A stretch of DNA of 5,036 nt from Alphaproteobacteria bacterium (GTDB taxonomy: Bacteria > Pseudomonadota > Alphaproteobacteria > Rhodobacterales > Rhodobacteraceae): assembly GCA_030428025.1 (NCBI GenBank), contig JAUIBJ010000323.1, positions 1 through 5,036 of the forward strand, given 5' to 3'. A program made the position numbers and the translations under genes. This document shows positions 1 through 5,036 of this stretch, one piece after another. The notes under the pieces are model-generated. The model did no database searches and was not told where the DNA came from. It saw only the letters and a list, made by a program, of their open reading frames with translations. The stretch's first letter is position 1; every line of letters starts with the position of its first letter.

Positions 1-327
1 GAAATGCATCTTGCCCGACAGGCAGGTCTGATAGCCCGCCCGGCGCAGGTGATGGGCATAGGTGGGAATGTCGGCGGCGAACTCGGCGGCGTTGTCGTAG
101 ACGCGCGAGCGCGAGGGCAGCAGCCCCGACATGAAGCTCGCCCGCCCCGGCGCGCACAGGGGGCTGGCGGTATAGGCGTTGGCAAAGCGGATCGACCGCC
201 CGGCGAGCTTTTTCAGGTTGGGCGCGTGCAGCCACTCGGCCGGGCCGTCGGGAAAGAACGTGCCGTTCAGCTGATCCACCATGAAGATCAGGATATTGGG
301 CCGGGTCATGTGGGTCGGCCGGGTCAT
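1..327 (-). CDS. betC: Choline-sulfatase BetC, N-terminal 109 residues (cut by left edge)
   Basis: Choline sulfatase hydrolyses choline-O-sulfate to choline and sulfate in the cytoplasm, feeding choline to glycine betaine synthesis. The 109 visible codons have the sulfatase N-terminus: a beta-strand NILIFMVDQ whose Asp18 fits a metal ligand, the run HAPNLKKLA, and the sulfatase signature C-A-P-G-R with Cys58 as the residue expected to become formylglycine. The following text (SFMSGLLPSRSRVYDNAAEF, then GYQTCLSGKMHF) is characteristic of BetC rather than of aryl sulfatases. I chose the ATG at 327 because a strong GGAGG (338-334) lies 6 nt upstream and it overlaps the betI stop as ATGA, suggesting translational coupling. 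A second in-frame ATG at 309 would give a length closer to the usual family N-terminus but has no visible ribosome site. In related bacteria betB and betA often follow; that lies outside the window. Confidence 0.93.
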   Translation of the reverse strand, partial: MTRPTHMTRPNILIFMVDQLNGTFFPDGPAEWLHAPNLKKLAGRSIRFANAYTASPLCAPGRASFMSGLLPSRSRVYDNAAEFAADIPTYAHHLRRAGYQTCLSGKMHF

Positions 328-911
328 TCCTTGCCTCCTTTCTGCGCAAAACTGTCCAGATAATGCAGAAGCACGCCGACGGCGGTTTCCGCCGAAAGCG
401 GGTCGGCGCGCAGCGCCTGGCGGATGTAAAGTCCGTCGATCATCGCCGCCAGCCCCCGGGTCAGGACCCGCGCATCGGTCGGGTTGATCTGCCGGACCGC
501 GTGATGAAGGTTCGAACGCAGCCGCCGCTGATAGATGTTCAGAAGCCGTCGCGCCTCGTCCGATGTCTGCGCCTGCACATAGAAGTTCAGCCAGGCCGAG
601 ACGGTCTCGGTGCGGAACTGCTGCGGCGCGAAACTGGCGCGGATGATCGCCTCCACCCGGTCGCGAGGCGTGCGCGCCATGGCCAGCGCTCCGCGCACCT
701 CGGCGCCGAAGAGCGCCAGGATATGACGCATCGCGGCGGTGAACATCTGTTCCTTAGAGCCGAAATAGTGATGCGCCAGCGCGCTGGACATGCCCGCGCG
801 CCGGGCGATCTGGCTGACAGTGACGTCCAGCGTGCCGCGCGCCCCGATCTCGTGGATCGTCGCCTCCACCAGCGCCGAGCGGCGAATGGGCTCCATTCCG
901 ACCTTGGGCAT
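324..911 (-). CDS. betI: BetI, TetR-family choline-responsive repressor of the bet genes
   Basis: BetI represses choline-to-glycine-betaine genes and is relieved by choline. Read from ATG 911 the protein is 195 aa, the length of E. coli BetI, and opens with MPKVGMEPIRR, the typical BetI N-terminus. The frame is open further up to 971, but those 20 codons lack BetI similarity, and an AAAGG at 922-918 sits 6 nt before the ATG at 911. The TetR-type helix-turn-helix spans about residues 30-50 (VSQIARRAGMSSALAHHYF, then GSKEQMF). The ligand-domain half carries BetI-typical text: SAWLNFYVQAQ, QRRLRSNL and GLAAMIDGLYIRQAL. It is the first gene of the leftward operon and its TGA overlaps the betC ATG by 4 nt. 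A palindrome 45 nt upstream suggests autoregulation. Identity is confident from motifs and neighbour; the choline response is family knowledge. Confidence 0.94.
   Translation of the reverse strand: MPKVGMEPIRRSALVEATIHEIGARGTLDVTVSQIARRAGMSSALAHHYFGSKEQMFTAAMRHILALFGAEVRGALAMARTPRDRVEAIIRASFAPQQFRTETVSAWLNFYVQAQTSDEARRLLNIYQRRLRSNLHHAVRQINPTDARVLTRGLAAMIDGLYIRQALRADPLSAETAVGVLLHYLDSFAQKGGKE
334..338 (-). promoter_or_regulatory. Ribosome binding site of betC
   Basis: On the minus strand GGAGG, within AAAGGAGG, lies inside the last codons of betI, 6 nt before the ATG at 327. It decides between the two in-frame betC starts (327 and 309), because nothing comparable precedes the second one. Confidence 0.8.
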
Positions 912-917
912 GCCGTG

Positions 918-922
918 CCTTT
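918..922 (-). promoter_or_regulatory. Ribosome binding site of betI
   Basis: AAAGG on the minus strand, 6 nt before the ATG at 911. It supports the 195-aa BetI rather than a version extended upstream to 971, whose extra codons run through the probable promoter. Confidence 0.65.
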
Positions 923-942
923 CGAAAACCTGTTGCGCCGCC

Positions 943-971
943 GGCCTAGCGGTGTTTAATTGACGCGTCAA
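943..971 (-). promoter_or_regulatory. Candidate betI-betC promoter
   Basis: On the minus strand a -35-like TTGACG (971-966) is followed after 17 bp by TAGGCC (948-943), a poor -10. Transcription would begin roughly 25 nt before the betI ATG. The -35 lies inside the operator palindrome, so bound BetI would block polymerase. The -10 match is weak, so this is a placement guess. Confidence 0.3.
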
Positions 972-975
972 TCAA
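956..975. promoter_or_regulatory. Palindromic operator, probable BetI site
   Basis: The core ATTGACGCGTCAAT (959-972) is a perfect 14-bp palindrome. Outward, the next pair is A/C (mismatch) and the following two pairs match, giving 9 of 10 pairs over 20 bp. From memory, its TTGATTGA...TCAAT outline resembles the operator described for BetI in proteobacteria. It lies 45 nt upstream of the betI start, between betI and the divergent binding-protein gene, where an autoregulated TetR-type repressor would bind. Overlapping TTGACG hexamers on the two strands could serve as -35 elements in both directions. Confidence 0.72.
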
Positions 976-990
976 GAACGACAATGGAGT

Positions 991-1022
991 CGAAACCGAA
1001 CTTGCAAGATGCCGAAACCGAA
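991..1022. repeat. Direct repeat CGAAACCGAA, period 22 bp, flanking palindrome CTTGCAAG
   Basis: CGAAACCGAA occurs at 991-1000 and 1013-1022. With the next three bases the copies match in 12 of 13 positions (CTT against GTT). Between them sits the perfect 8-bp palindrome CTTGCAAG (1001-1008). The 22-bp period is about two helical turns, as for two protein molecules bound on one face of DNA. No known regulator is recognised; function is open. Confidence 0.45.
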
Positions 1023-1030
1023 GTTTTTCG

Positions 1031-1057
1031 TTGCACCGGCAAAACCCGTCATACTAA
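1031..1057 (+). promoter_or_regulatory. Weak candidate promoter for the first binding-protein gene
   Basis: TTGCAC (1031-1036) and TACTAA (1052-1057) are separated by 15 bp, shorter than ideal. They lie in the AT-richer part of the intergenic region and would give a leader of about 155 nt. The TTGACG on the plus strand at 960-965 is an alternative -35, but no good -10 follows it. Confidence 0.2.
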
Positions 1058-1153
1058 CGTCTTCAATGTGCAGAACAAAACAAACCGGATACCCTTTTTC
1101 CGAGACCATCAATGGAATGCACCCAATGTCCGGGACGATGACAACTGCCTGCC

Positions 1154-1187
1154 CCCGCCGGCGGAAGGCGGGAGGACGGGTCTTTTT
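1154..1187 (+). promoter_or_regulatory. Leader hairpin followed by a T-run, possible attenuator
   Basis: CCCGCC (1154-1159) pairs with GGCGGG (1167-1172) around a 7-nt loop. A run of five T (1183-1187) follows only after a 10-nt gap, so this is not a standard intrinsic terminator. It lies in the leader just upstream of the ribosome site of the first binding-protein gene and could be a regulatory fold or chance GC pairing. Confidence 0.2.
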
Positions 1188-1205
1188 CGCGTGACTTAAC
1201 AATCA

Positions 1206-1210
1206 GGGAG
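1206..1210 (+). promoter_or_regulatory. Ribosome binding site of the first binding-protein gene
   Basis: GGGAG lies 8 nt before the ATG at 1219 and fixes a start that gives a complete twin-arginine signal peptide. Confidence 0.7.
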
Positions 1211-1218
1211 ATACCGAT

Positions 1219-2775
1219 ATGTCACTCATCAAGGGCGGATTTCTTGACCGCCGTGGATTTCTGAAGACCTCCGTCGCCGCCGCCGCGGCGGCCACCCTGC
1301 CGATGAGCGGCGCCATGGCCGCGCCCAAGCGCGGCGGCCATCTGCGCGTGGCCAAGGGCCACGGCCAGACAACCGACACTCTCGATCCGGGCCAGTGGGA
1401 AAACGGCTACATGCTGGCGCTCGGCTTTGCCATCCACGGCCGCCTGACCGAGGTGGCGCAGGACGGCTCGCTGATCCCGGAACTGGCCGAAAGCTGGGAG
1501 GCCTCGGCCGACGCGTCCGAATGGCGGTTCAAGATCCGCAAGGGCGTGACCTTCCATGACGGCAAGTCGTTGACGCTGGAAGACGTGGTCAACTCGATCA
1601 ACCACCACCGCGGCGAGGACTCGACCTCGGCCGCCGGCCCGATCGTGGAGCCGATCAAGGATATCTCCACCGAAGGCGACGATACCGTCGTGTTCACGCT
1701 CACGGGCGGCAATGCCGACTTCCCCTTCATCCTCAGCGATTACCACCTGACCATTCACCCCGCCGATGGCGACAGCATCGACTGGAAGTCGGGCAATGGC
1801 TGCGGCAGCTACATCCTGAAAAGCTTCAACCCGGGGGTCAGTTCCACCTTCGAGCGCAACCCGAACCACTGGCGCGACGATGTGGCTTGGGTCGATACCT
1901 GCGAACTGCTGGCGGTGGTCGACCAGAACGCGCGCACGACAGCGCTGGTCTCGGGCGACGTACATGCCATCGACCGGGTCGACCTCAAGGCCGCCTCCCT
2001 TCTCGGGCGCAAGCCGGGCGTCACCATCGAATCGGTGGCCGGTACGCAGCATTACACCTTCGCGATGTCGACCAACCAGGACCCGTTCACCGACAACAAT
2101 ATCCGCCAGGCCCTCAAATACGCGATCAACCGCGAGGAACTGGTCGAGAAGATCCTGTTCGGCTACGGCTCGGTCGGCAACGATCATCCGATCGGCGAGG
2201 GCCAGCGCTTCTACAACAAGGAGCTGGAACAGAAGACCTACGATCCGGACAAGGCCAAATGGTACCTGCAGCAATCCGGGATGGACAGCCTCTCGGTCAG
2301 CCTTTCGGCCTCCGACGCGGCCTTCGGCGGAGCGGTCGATGCGGCCACGCTGTTCCAGAACTCGGCCAAGGCCGCTGGCATCGACATCAAGGTCGTGCGC
2401 GAACCGAAAGACGGCTACTGGTCGGATGTGTGGATGAAGAAATCCTTCACCGCCGTCTATTGGGGCGGTCGCCCGGTCGAGGACCAGATGTTCGCCACCG
2501 CCTACCAGTGCGGCGTCGCCTGGAACGACAGCTTCTGGTGCAACGACCGCTTCGACGAGCTTCTGGTCGCCGCGCGGGCGGAACTGGATGAGGACAAGCG
2601 CCGCGACATGTACTACGAGATGCAGGACATCGTCGCAAATCAGGGCGGTGTCATCATCCCGATGTTCGCCAACTACGTCTCCGCCATCAGTGACAAGGTC
2701 AGCCATGGGGAACTGGCTTCGAACTGGGAGATGGACGGCGAGCGCTGGATGGAGCGCTGGTGGCTGAATTCCTAA
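1219..2775 (+). CDS. Tat-exported ABC transporter substrate-binding protein, family 5 (copy 1)
   Basis: Periplasmic receptor of the peptide/opine/nickel binding-protein class (SBP_bac_5), which hands ligand to an ABC permease; 518 aa, usual for the family. Residues 1-34 are a twin-arginine signal: D-R-R-G-F-L-K at 10-16, an Ala-rich core, and probable cleavage after GAMA34. The mature start APKRGGHLRVA is typical. Family-5 landmarks follow: GRLTEVAQDGSLIPELAESW (74-93), the signature area EWRFKIRKGVTFHDGK (101-116), EDVVNSIN, then RNPNHW (213-218), and RQALKYAINREELVEKIL (296-313) in the second lobe. Cysteines 195, 431 and 441 are shared with copy 2. It stands divergent to betI and ends in its own terminator. 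No permease or ATPase gene is nearby. The ligand cannot be read from sequence: peptide is the family default, and an osmolyte link rests only on the bet neighbours. Confidence 0.93.
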   Translation: MSLIKGGFLDRRGFLKTSVAAAAAATLPMSGAMAAPKRGGHLRVAKGHGQTTDTLDPGQWENGYMLALGFAIHGRLTEVAQDGSLIPELAESWEASADASEWRFKIRKGVTFHDGKSLTLEDVVNSINHHRGEDSTSAAGPIVEPIKDISTEGDDTVVFTLTGGNADFPFILSDYHLTIHPADGDSIDWKSGNGCGSYILKSFNPGVSSTFERNPNHWRDDVAWVDTCELLAVVDQNARTTALVSGDVHAIDRVDLKAASLLGRKPGVTIESVAGTQHYTFAMSTNQDPFTDNNIRQALKYAINREELVEKILFGYGSVGNDHPIGEGQRFYNKELEQKTYDPDKAKWYLQQSGMDSLSVSLSASDAAFGGAVDAATLFQNSAKAAGIDIKVVREPKDGYWSDVWMKKSFTAVYWGGRPVEDQMFATAYQCGVAWNDSFWCNDRFDELLVAARAELDEDKRRDMYYEMQDIVANQGGVIIPMFANYVSAISDKVSHGELASNWEMDGERWMERWWLNS

Positions 2776-2809
2776 GCTGCCGTGCGGCCGTCGCCGCCTG
2801 AAACACCGC

Positions 2810-2840
2810 GCCCCGGCAGAGCGATCTGCCGGGGCTTTTT
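2810..2840 (+). terminator. Intrinsic terminator after copy 1
   Basis: An 11-bp perfect GC-rich stem, GCCCCGGCAGA (2810-2820) with TCTGCCGGGGC (2825-2835), has a 4-nt GCGA loop and is followed directly by TTTTT (2836-2840). It begins 34 nt after the stop codon. It should separate transcription of the two binding-protein genes. Confidence 0.95.
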
Positions 2841-2878
2841 CTTGCGCGGCACCCGGGGACAAAGCGGCGTCGGCACCT

Positions 2879-2905
2879 CCCGGTAGCGCGGACCGGGTCT
2901 CTTTC
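2879..2905 (+). promoter_or_regulatory. Intergenic hairpin with T-rich tail
   Basis: CCCGGT (2879-2884) pairs with ACCGGG (2892-2897) around a 7-nt loop, followed by the mixed pyrimidine run TCTCTTTC. It is too weak for a sure terminator. Its 3' side resembles a segment of the copy 1 leader (1174-1189), so it may be a remnant of a shared leader. Confidence 0.25.
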
Positions 2906-2929
2906 GGCCCGCAAATGACGCGAACGGCT

Positions 2930-2957
2930 TTGCGCATCGTCCCGACTGGCGTAACCT
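2930..2957 (+). promoter_or_regulatory. Candidate promoter for the second binding-protein gene
   Basis: TTGCGC (2930-2935) and TAACCT (2952-2957) are 16 bp apart, downstream of the copy 1 terminator. A start near 2965 would give a leader of about 55 nt. Some promoter is expected here because the terminator upstream is strong; this is the best pair I see. Confidence 0.33.
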
Positions 2958-2972
2958 GAGACCATGTTCGGG

Positions 2973-2987
2973 GCCCGGACCCCGGGC
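2973..2987 (+). other. Short GC hairpin in the leader of copy 2
   Basis: GCCCGG (2973-2978) and CCGGGC (2982-2987) form a 6-bp stem with a 3-nt loop, followed by a run of six A. An alternative pairing of GGGG with CCCC overlaps it. It precedes the ribosome site by 19 nt and might stabilise the message 5' end; a function is not shown. Confidence 0.25.
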
Positions 2988-3006
2988 AAAAAACAACAGG
3001 GATAGC

Positions 3007-3011
3007 GGGAG
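3007..3011 (+). promoter_or_regulatory. Ribosome binding site of the second binding-protein gene
   Basis: GGGAG lies 7 nt before the ATG at 3019. A CAGGGA a few bases upstream (2997-3002) matches the CAGGGA containing the copy 1 site, so the copies may have shifted to different Shine-Dalgarno bases. Confidence 0.7.
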
Positions 3012-3018
3012 AACTCAG

Positions 3019-4575
3019 ATGTCCAACCTCACCTCGGGCCGCCTCGACCGGCGCGGCTTTCTCAAGACCACCGCCGCCACCGCGCTGGCAGCCTCTCTGC
3101 CTCTGAGCGCCCGCGCCGAGCCCAAACGGGGCGGCCACATGCGCATGGGCAAGGCCCACGGCCAGACCACCGACACGCTCAACCCCGCCACCTACGAGAA
3201 CGGCTTCACCACCGCGCTCAGCCACGGCATGCACGGCCGCCTGACCGAGGTGGCCCCCGACGGCAGCCTGATCCCCGAACTGGCCGAAAGCTGGGAGGCC
3301 TCGGCCGACGCCTCGGAATGGCGGTTCAAGCTGCGCAAGGGCGTGACCTTCCATTCCGGCAAGGAATTGGACGTACAGGACGTGATCAACTCGATCAACT
3401 TCCACCGCGGTCCCGACAGCACCTCGGCCGTGGGTCCGCTGGTGGCCGATGTCGAGGATCTGATGGCCGACGGCAAGGACACGGTGGTCTTCAAGCTGAA
3501 GGGCGGCAATGCCGACTTCCCCTTCTTCCTGTCGGAATACCATTTCAACATCTGCCCGGCCAAGGACGACACGATCGACTGGCAGTCGGGCGATGGCTGC
3601 GGCAGCTATGTGCTGAAGAACTTCAACCCCGGCGTCTCGGCGACCTTCGAGCGCAATCCGAACCACTGGCGCGACGACGTGGCCTTCTTCGACTCCATCG
3701 AAATGATCGCAATCGTCGACCAGAACGCCCGCACCACGGCGCTGGTCTCGGGCGATGTGGACGCCATCGACCGGATCGACCTCAAAACGGCCGGCCTCTT
3801 GTCGCGCAAGCCCGGCATCTCGATCAAGTCCATCGCCGGCATGCTGCACTACACCTTCGCCATGTCCACCAAGCTCGACCCCTTCACCGACAACCACGTG
3901 CGGCAGGCGCTGAAATACGCGGTCAACCGGGAAGAGCTGGTCGAGAAGATCCTGTTCGGCTACGGCTCGGTCGGCAACGACCACCCGATCGGCGCGGGCC
4001 AGCGCTATTTCAATACAGAACTGGAACAGAAGACCTACGACCCCGACAAGGCGAAATGGCACCTCAAGGAAGCGGGGATGGACAGCCTGTCGGTCTCGCT
4101 CTCGGCCTCCGATGCGGCCTATGGCGGGGCGGTCGATGCGGCCACGCTCTATCAGGCTTCGGCCAAGGCGGCGGGGATCGACCTGACCCCGGTGCGCGAG
4201 CCCAACGATGGCTACTGGTCGGATGTGTGGATGAAGAAACCCTTCACCGCCGTCTACTGGTCGGGCCGCCCGGTCGAGGATCAGATGTTCTCGACCGCCT
4301 ATTCCTGCGGCGCGGCCTGGAACGACAGCTTCTGGTGCAACGACCGGTTCGAGGAACTGATGGTCAAGGCGCGCGCGGAACTGGATCAGGACGCCCGGCG
4401 CCAGATGTACTGGGAAATGCAGGACATCGTCGCCAATCAGGGCGGCGTCGTCATCCCGATGTTCGCCAACTGGGTCTTCGGCCTCTCCGACCGCGTCGGC
4501 GCGCCCGAGCAGATGGCCTCGAACTGGGACCTCGACGGCGAACGCTGGATGGAACGCTGGTGGCTCGACTCGTGA
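3019..4575 (+). CDS. Tat-exported ABC transporter substrate-binding protein, family 5 (copy 2, tandem paralogue)
   Basis: Second periplasmic receptor of the SBP_bac_5 class, 518 aa, aligning with copy 1 end to end with one single-residue gap in the signal region and one near residue 495. By hand count about 76% of residues are identical from residue 40 onward. It has its own twin-arginine signal (D-R-R-G-F-L-K at 10-16, probable cleavage after SARA33). Shared blocks include DGSLIPELAESWEASADASE, RNPNHWRDD, NREELVEKILFGYGSVGNDH and GERWMERWW. Differences cluster at residues 54-70, 140-152, 223-230, 270-277 and 486-497. FHDGK of copy 1 is FHSGK here, and Cys179 is private to this copy. It has its own ribosome site and terminator. 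A convergent gene follows, so no transporter partner is co-transcribed within the window. Ligand unknown; a different specificity from copy 1 is plausible but unproven. Confidence 0.93.
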   Translation: MSNLTSGRLDRRGFLKTTAATALAASLPLSARAEPKRGGHMRMGKAHGQTTDTLNPATYENGFTTALSHGMHGRLTEVAPDGSLIPELAESWEASADASEWRFKLRKGVTFHSGKELDVQDVINSINFHRGPDSTSAVGPLVADVEDLMADGKDTVVFKLKGGNADFPFFLSEYHFNICPAKDDTIDWQSGDGCGSYVLKNFNPGVSATFERNPNHWRDDVAFFDSIEMIAIVDQNARTTALVSGDVDAIDRIDLKTAGLLSRKPGISIKSIAGMLHYTFAMSTKLDPFTDNHVRQALKYAVNREELVEKILFGYGSVGNDHPIGAGQRYFNTELEQKTYDPDKAKWHLKEAGMDSLSVSLSASDAAYGGAVDAATLYQASAKAAGIDLTPVREPNDGYWSDVWMKKPFTAVYWSGRPVEDQMFSTAYSCGAAWNDSFWCNDRFEELMVKARAELDQDARRQMYWEMQDIVANQGGVVIPMFANWVFGLSDRVGAPEQMASNWDLDGERWMERWWLDS

Positions 4576-4609
4576 GCCTTCGCGCGGCCTTTGCCGCATG
4601 ACGGATCAG

Positions 4610-4640
4610 GCCCCGGCGGAATGCTCTGCCGGGGCTTTCT
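4610..4640 (+). terminator. Intrinsic terminator after copy 2
   Basis: An 11-bp stem, GCCCCGGCGGA (4610-4620) with TCTGCCGGGGC (4625-4635), contains one G-T pair (4618/4627), a 4-nt ATGC loop and a TTTCT tail. It begins 34 nt after the stop, the same spacing as in copy 1, and is clearly homologous to that terminator. It also marks the boundary with the convergent gene. Confidence 0.9.
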
Positions 4641-4734
4641 CGTGGAGTGGCCGCGGCCCGGGACGCCGTCTTCCCGAAAGGAAAGCGACTGCTTGCCGTT
4701 CAGGACTTCTGGCCAGCTTTCAAACCTCGGCCCT

Positions 4735-5036
4735 TCACCCCGCCAGCTTCTCCTGACCCGCGAACGGGCTCAGCCCCAGCCAGGACTGCATCGATCCCAC
4801 AAGGTCTGAGGGCCCCACCAGCACCAGCGCGCCACGGTCGGTCGCACCGGCCACGCTCGTCAGCCCCATCCAGATCTCGGTCATCGTCCGCAGGTCCACC
4901 GTGGCGAAAAGATCGACGTCGAACCCCGGATCGATATGGCACAGGTCCACGCTCCGGTCCGGCTCCACGATCAGCCACCATTTCCGTTCCGCCGGCGGCA
5001 GTTCGGGATGTATGAACTCGATCACCGTTCGCTTGG
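4735..5036 (-). CDS. HxlR-type winged-helix regulator, C-terminal SCP2-like part (cut by right edge)
   Basis: About 100 C-terminal residues of a larger protein. The frame stays open to the window edge (K-R-T precedes a GTG at 5025), so I treat that GTG as an internal Val codon rather than a start. The text RTVIEFIHPELPPAERKWWL, VDLCHIDPGFDVDLFATVDL, RTMTEIWMG and SWLGLSPFA is what I recall from the tail of roughly 220-aa HxlR-type transcriptional regulators, in which a sterol-carrier-2-like domain follows the winged helix. The DNA-binding half is not visible, so the class rests on remembered family resemblance. The gene points toward copy 2 and ends about 95 nt from that gene's terminator, with no terminator of its own that I can see. 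Its target and ligand are unknown, and nothing ties it to the binding proteins except position. Confidence 0.72.
   Translation of the reverse strand, partial: KRTVIEFIHPELPPAERKWWLIVEPDRSVDLCHIDPGFDVDLFATVDLRTMTEIWMGLTSVAGATDRGALVLVGPSDLVGSMQSWLGLSPFAGQEKLAG

Noticed and set aside
363..959. A 198-codon plus-strand open frame opposite betI
   Set aside because: Antisense shadow of a well-supported betI; composition is Arg-rich and no motif is seen.
912..971. A longer BetI starting at 971
   Set aside because: The added 20 codons cross the operator and probable promoter, do not look like BetI, and the 911 start has a ribosome site and gives the standard 195 aa.
972..1202. Small open frames on both strands in the betI/receptor intergenic region
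   Set aside because: They run through the operator, repeats and leader, have no convincing ribosome site, and their translations resemble nothing I recognise. The region reads better as regulatory DNA.
1222..4599. A 1125-codon open frame on the minus strand running through both receptor genes
   Set aside because: It is codon-aligned with the two plus-strand genes, so its stops would need in-frame TTA, CTA or TCA sense codons, which this high-GC organism avoids. It ends exactly at the TCA that is codon 2 of copy 1. Its translation is low-complexity, rich in Gly, Arg, Val and Asp, with no recognisable domain.
3318..4601. A 427-codon plus-strand open frame overlapping copy 2
   Set aside because: Out-of-frame shadow of a clear family-5 receptor; the translation is Arg/Gly-rich and has no ribosome site or family resemblance.
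4641..4734. Possible small gene or terminator for the minus-strand regulator
   Set aside because: No open frame with a ribosome site and no stem followed by a T-run on the minus strand were found; the copy 2 terminator read on the minus strand has no T tail.
4735..5025. A separate 96-aa protein starting at the GTG at 5025
   Set aside because: The frame stays open to the window edge and the residues before the GTG (K-R-T) continue the family pattern, so this is the tail of a longer regulator.
1..5036. CRISPR arrays, tRNA or rRNA genes, insertion sequences, att sites
   Set aside because: No regular spaced repeats, no cloverleaf-like or rRNA sequence and no transposase were seen; the only long repeat is the pair of receptor genes.

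Overview
The window reads as a chromosomal stretch of a high-GC alphaproteobacterium, most likely of the Rhodobacteraceae (roseobacter/Paracoccus relatives). This rests on the strong GC-ending codon bias, the betI-betC gene order, the Tat-exported family-5 binding proteins and the HxlR-type regulator with an SCP2-like tail. The assignment is from protein style; no search was run.

Layout. Left (1-911, minus strand): the choline-O-sulfate/betaine locus, with complete betI (TetR-type choline-responsive repressor) followed by betC (choline sulfatase), which runs off the left edge. The two are joined by an ATGA stop/start overlap. Positions 912-1218 form a divergent intergenic region that is AT-richer than the genes. 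It holds a near-perfect palindrome of BetI-operator type, a direct repeat with a 22-bp period, and the leader of the next gene. Centre (1219-4575, plus strand): two tandem, full-length, paralogous periplasmic binding proteins of ABC-transporter family 5. Each is 518 aa with a twin-arginine signal, and they are about 76% identical by hand count. Each has its own ribosome binding site and its own strong intrinsic terminator. The terminator belongs to the duplicated unit: start-to-start, stop-to-stop and terminator-to-terminator distances are all exactly 1800 bp. Right (4735-5036, minus strand): the C-terminal part of a convergent regulator gene, cut by the window edge.

How the genes may work together. 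BetC makes choline plus sulfate from choline-O-sulfate, and BetI controls choline oxidation to glycine betaine. The palindrome sits over the likely betI -35 region and could also reach the divergent binding-protein gene, so choline could influence an uptake function. That link is inference, because family-5 binding proteins are not the classical betaine binders. No permease or ATPase gene lies in the window, and terminators plus a convergent gene close off the pair, so both binding proteins look like locally orphan, separately transcribed receptors. Nothing here amounts to a clearly new system; the paralogous orphan receptor pair beside a BetI operator is the most interesting feature.
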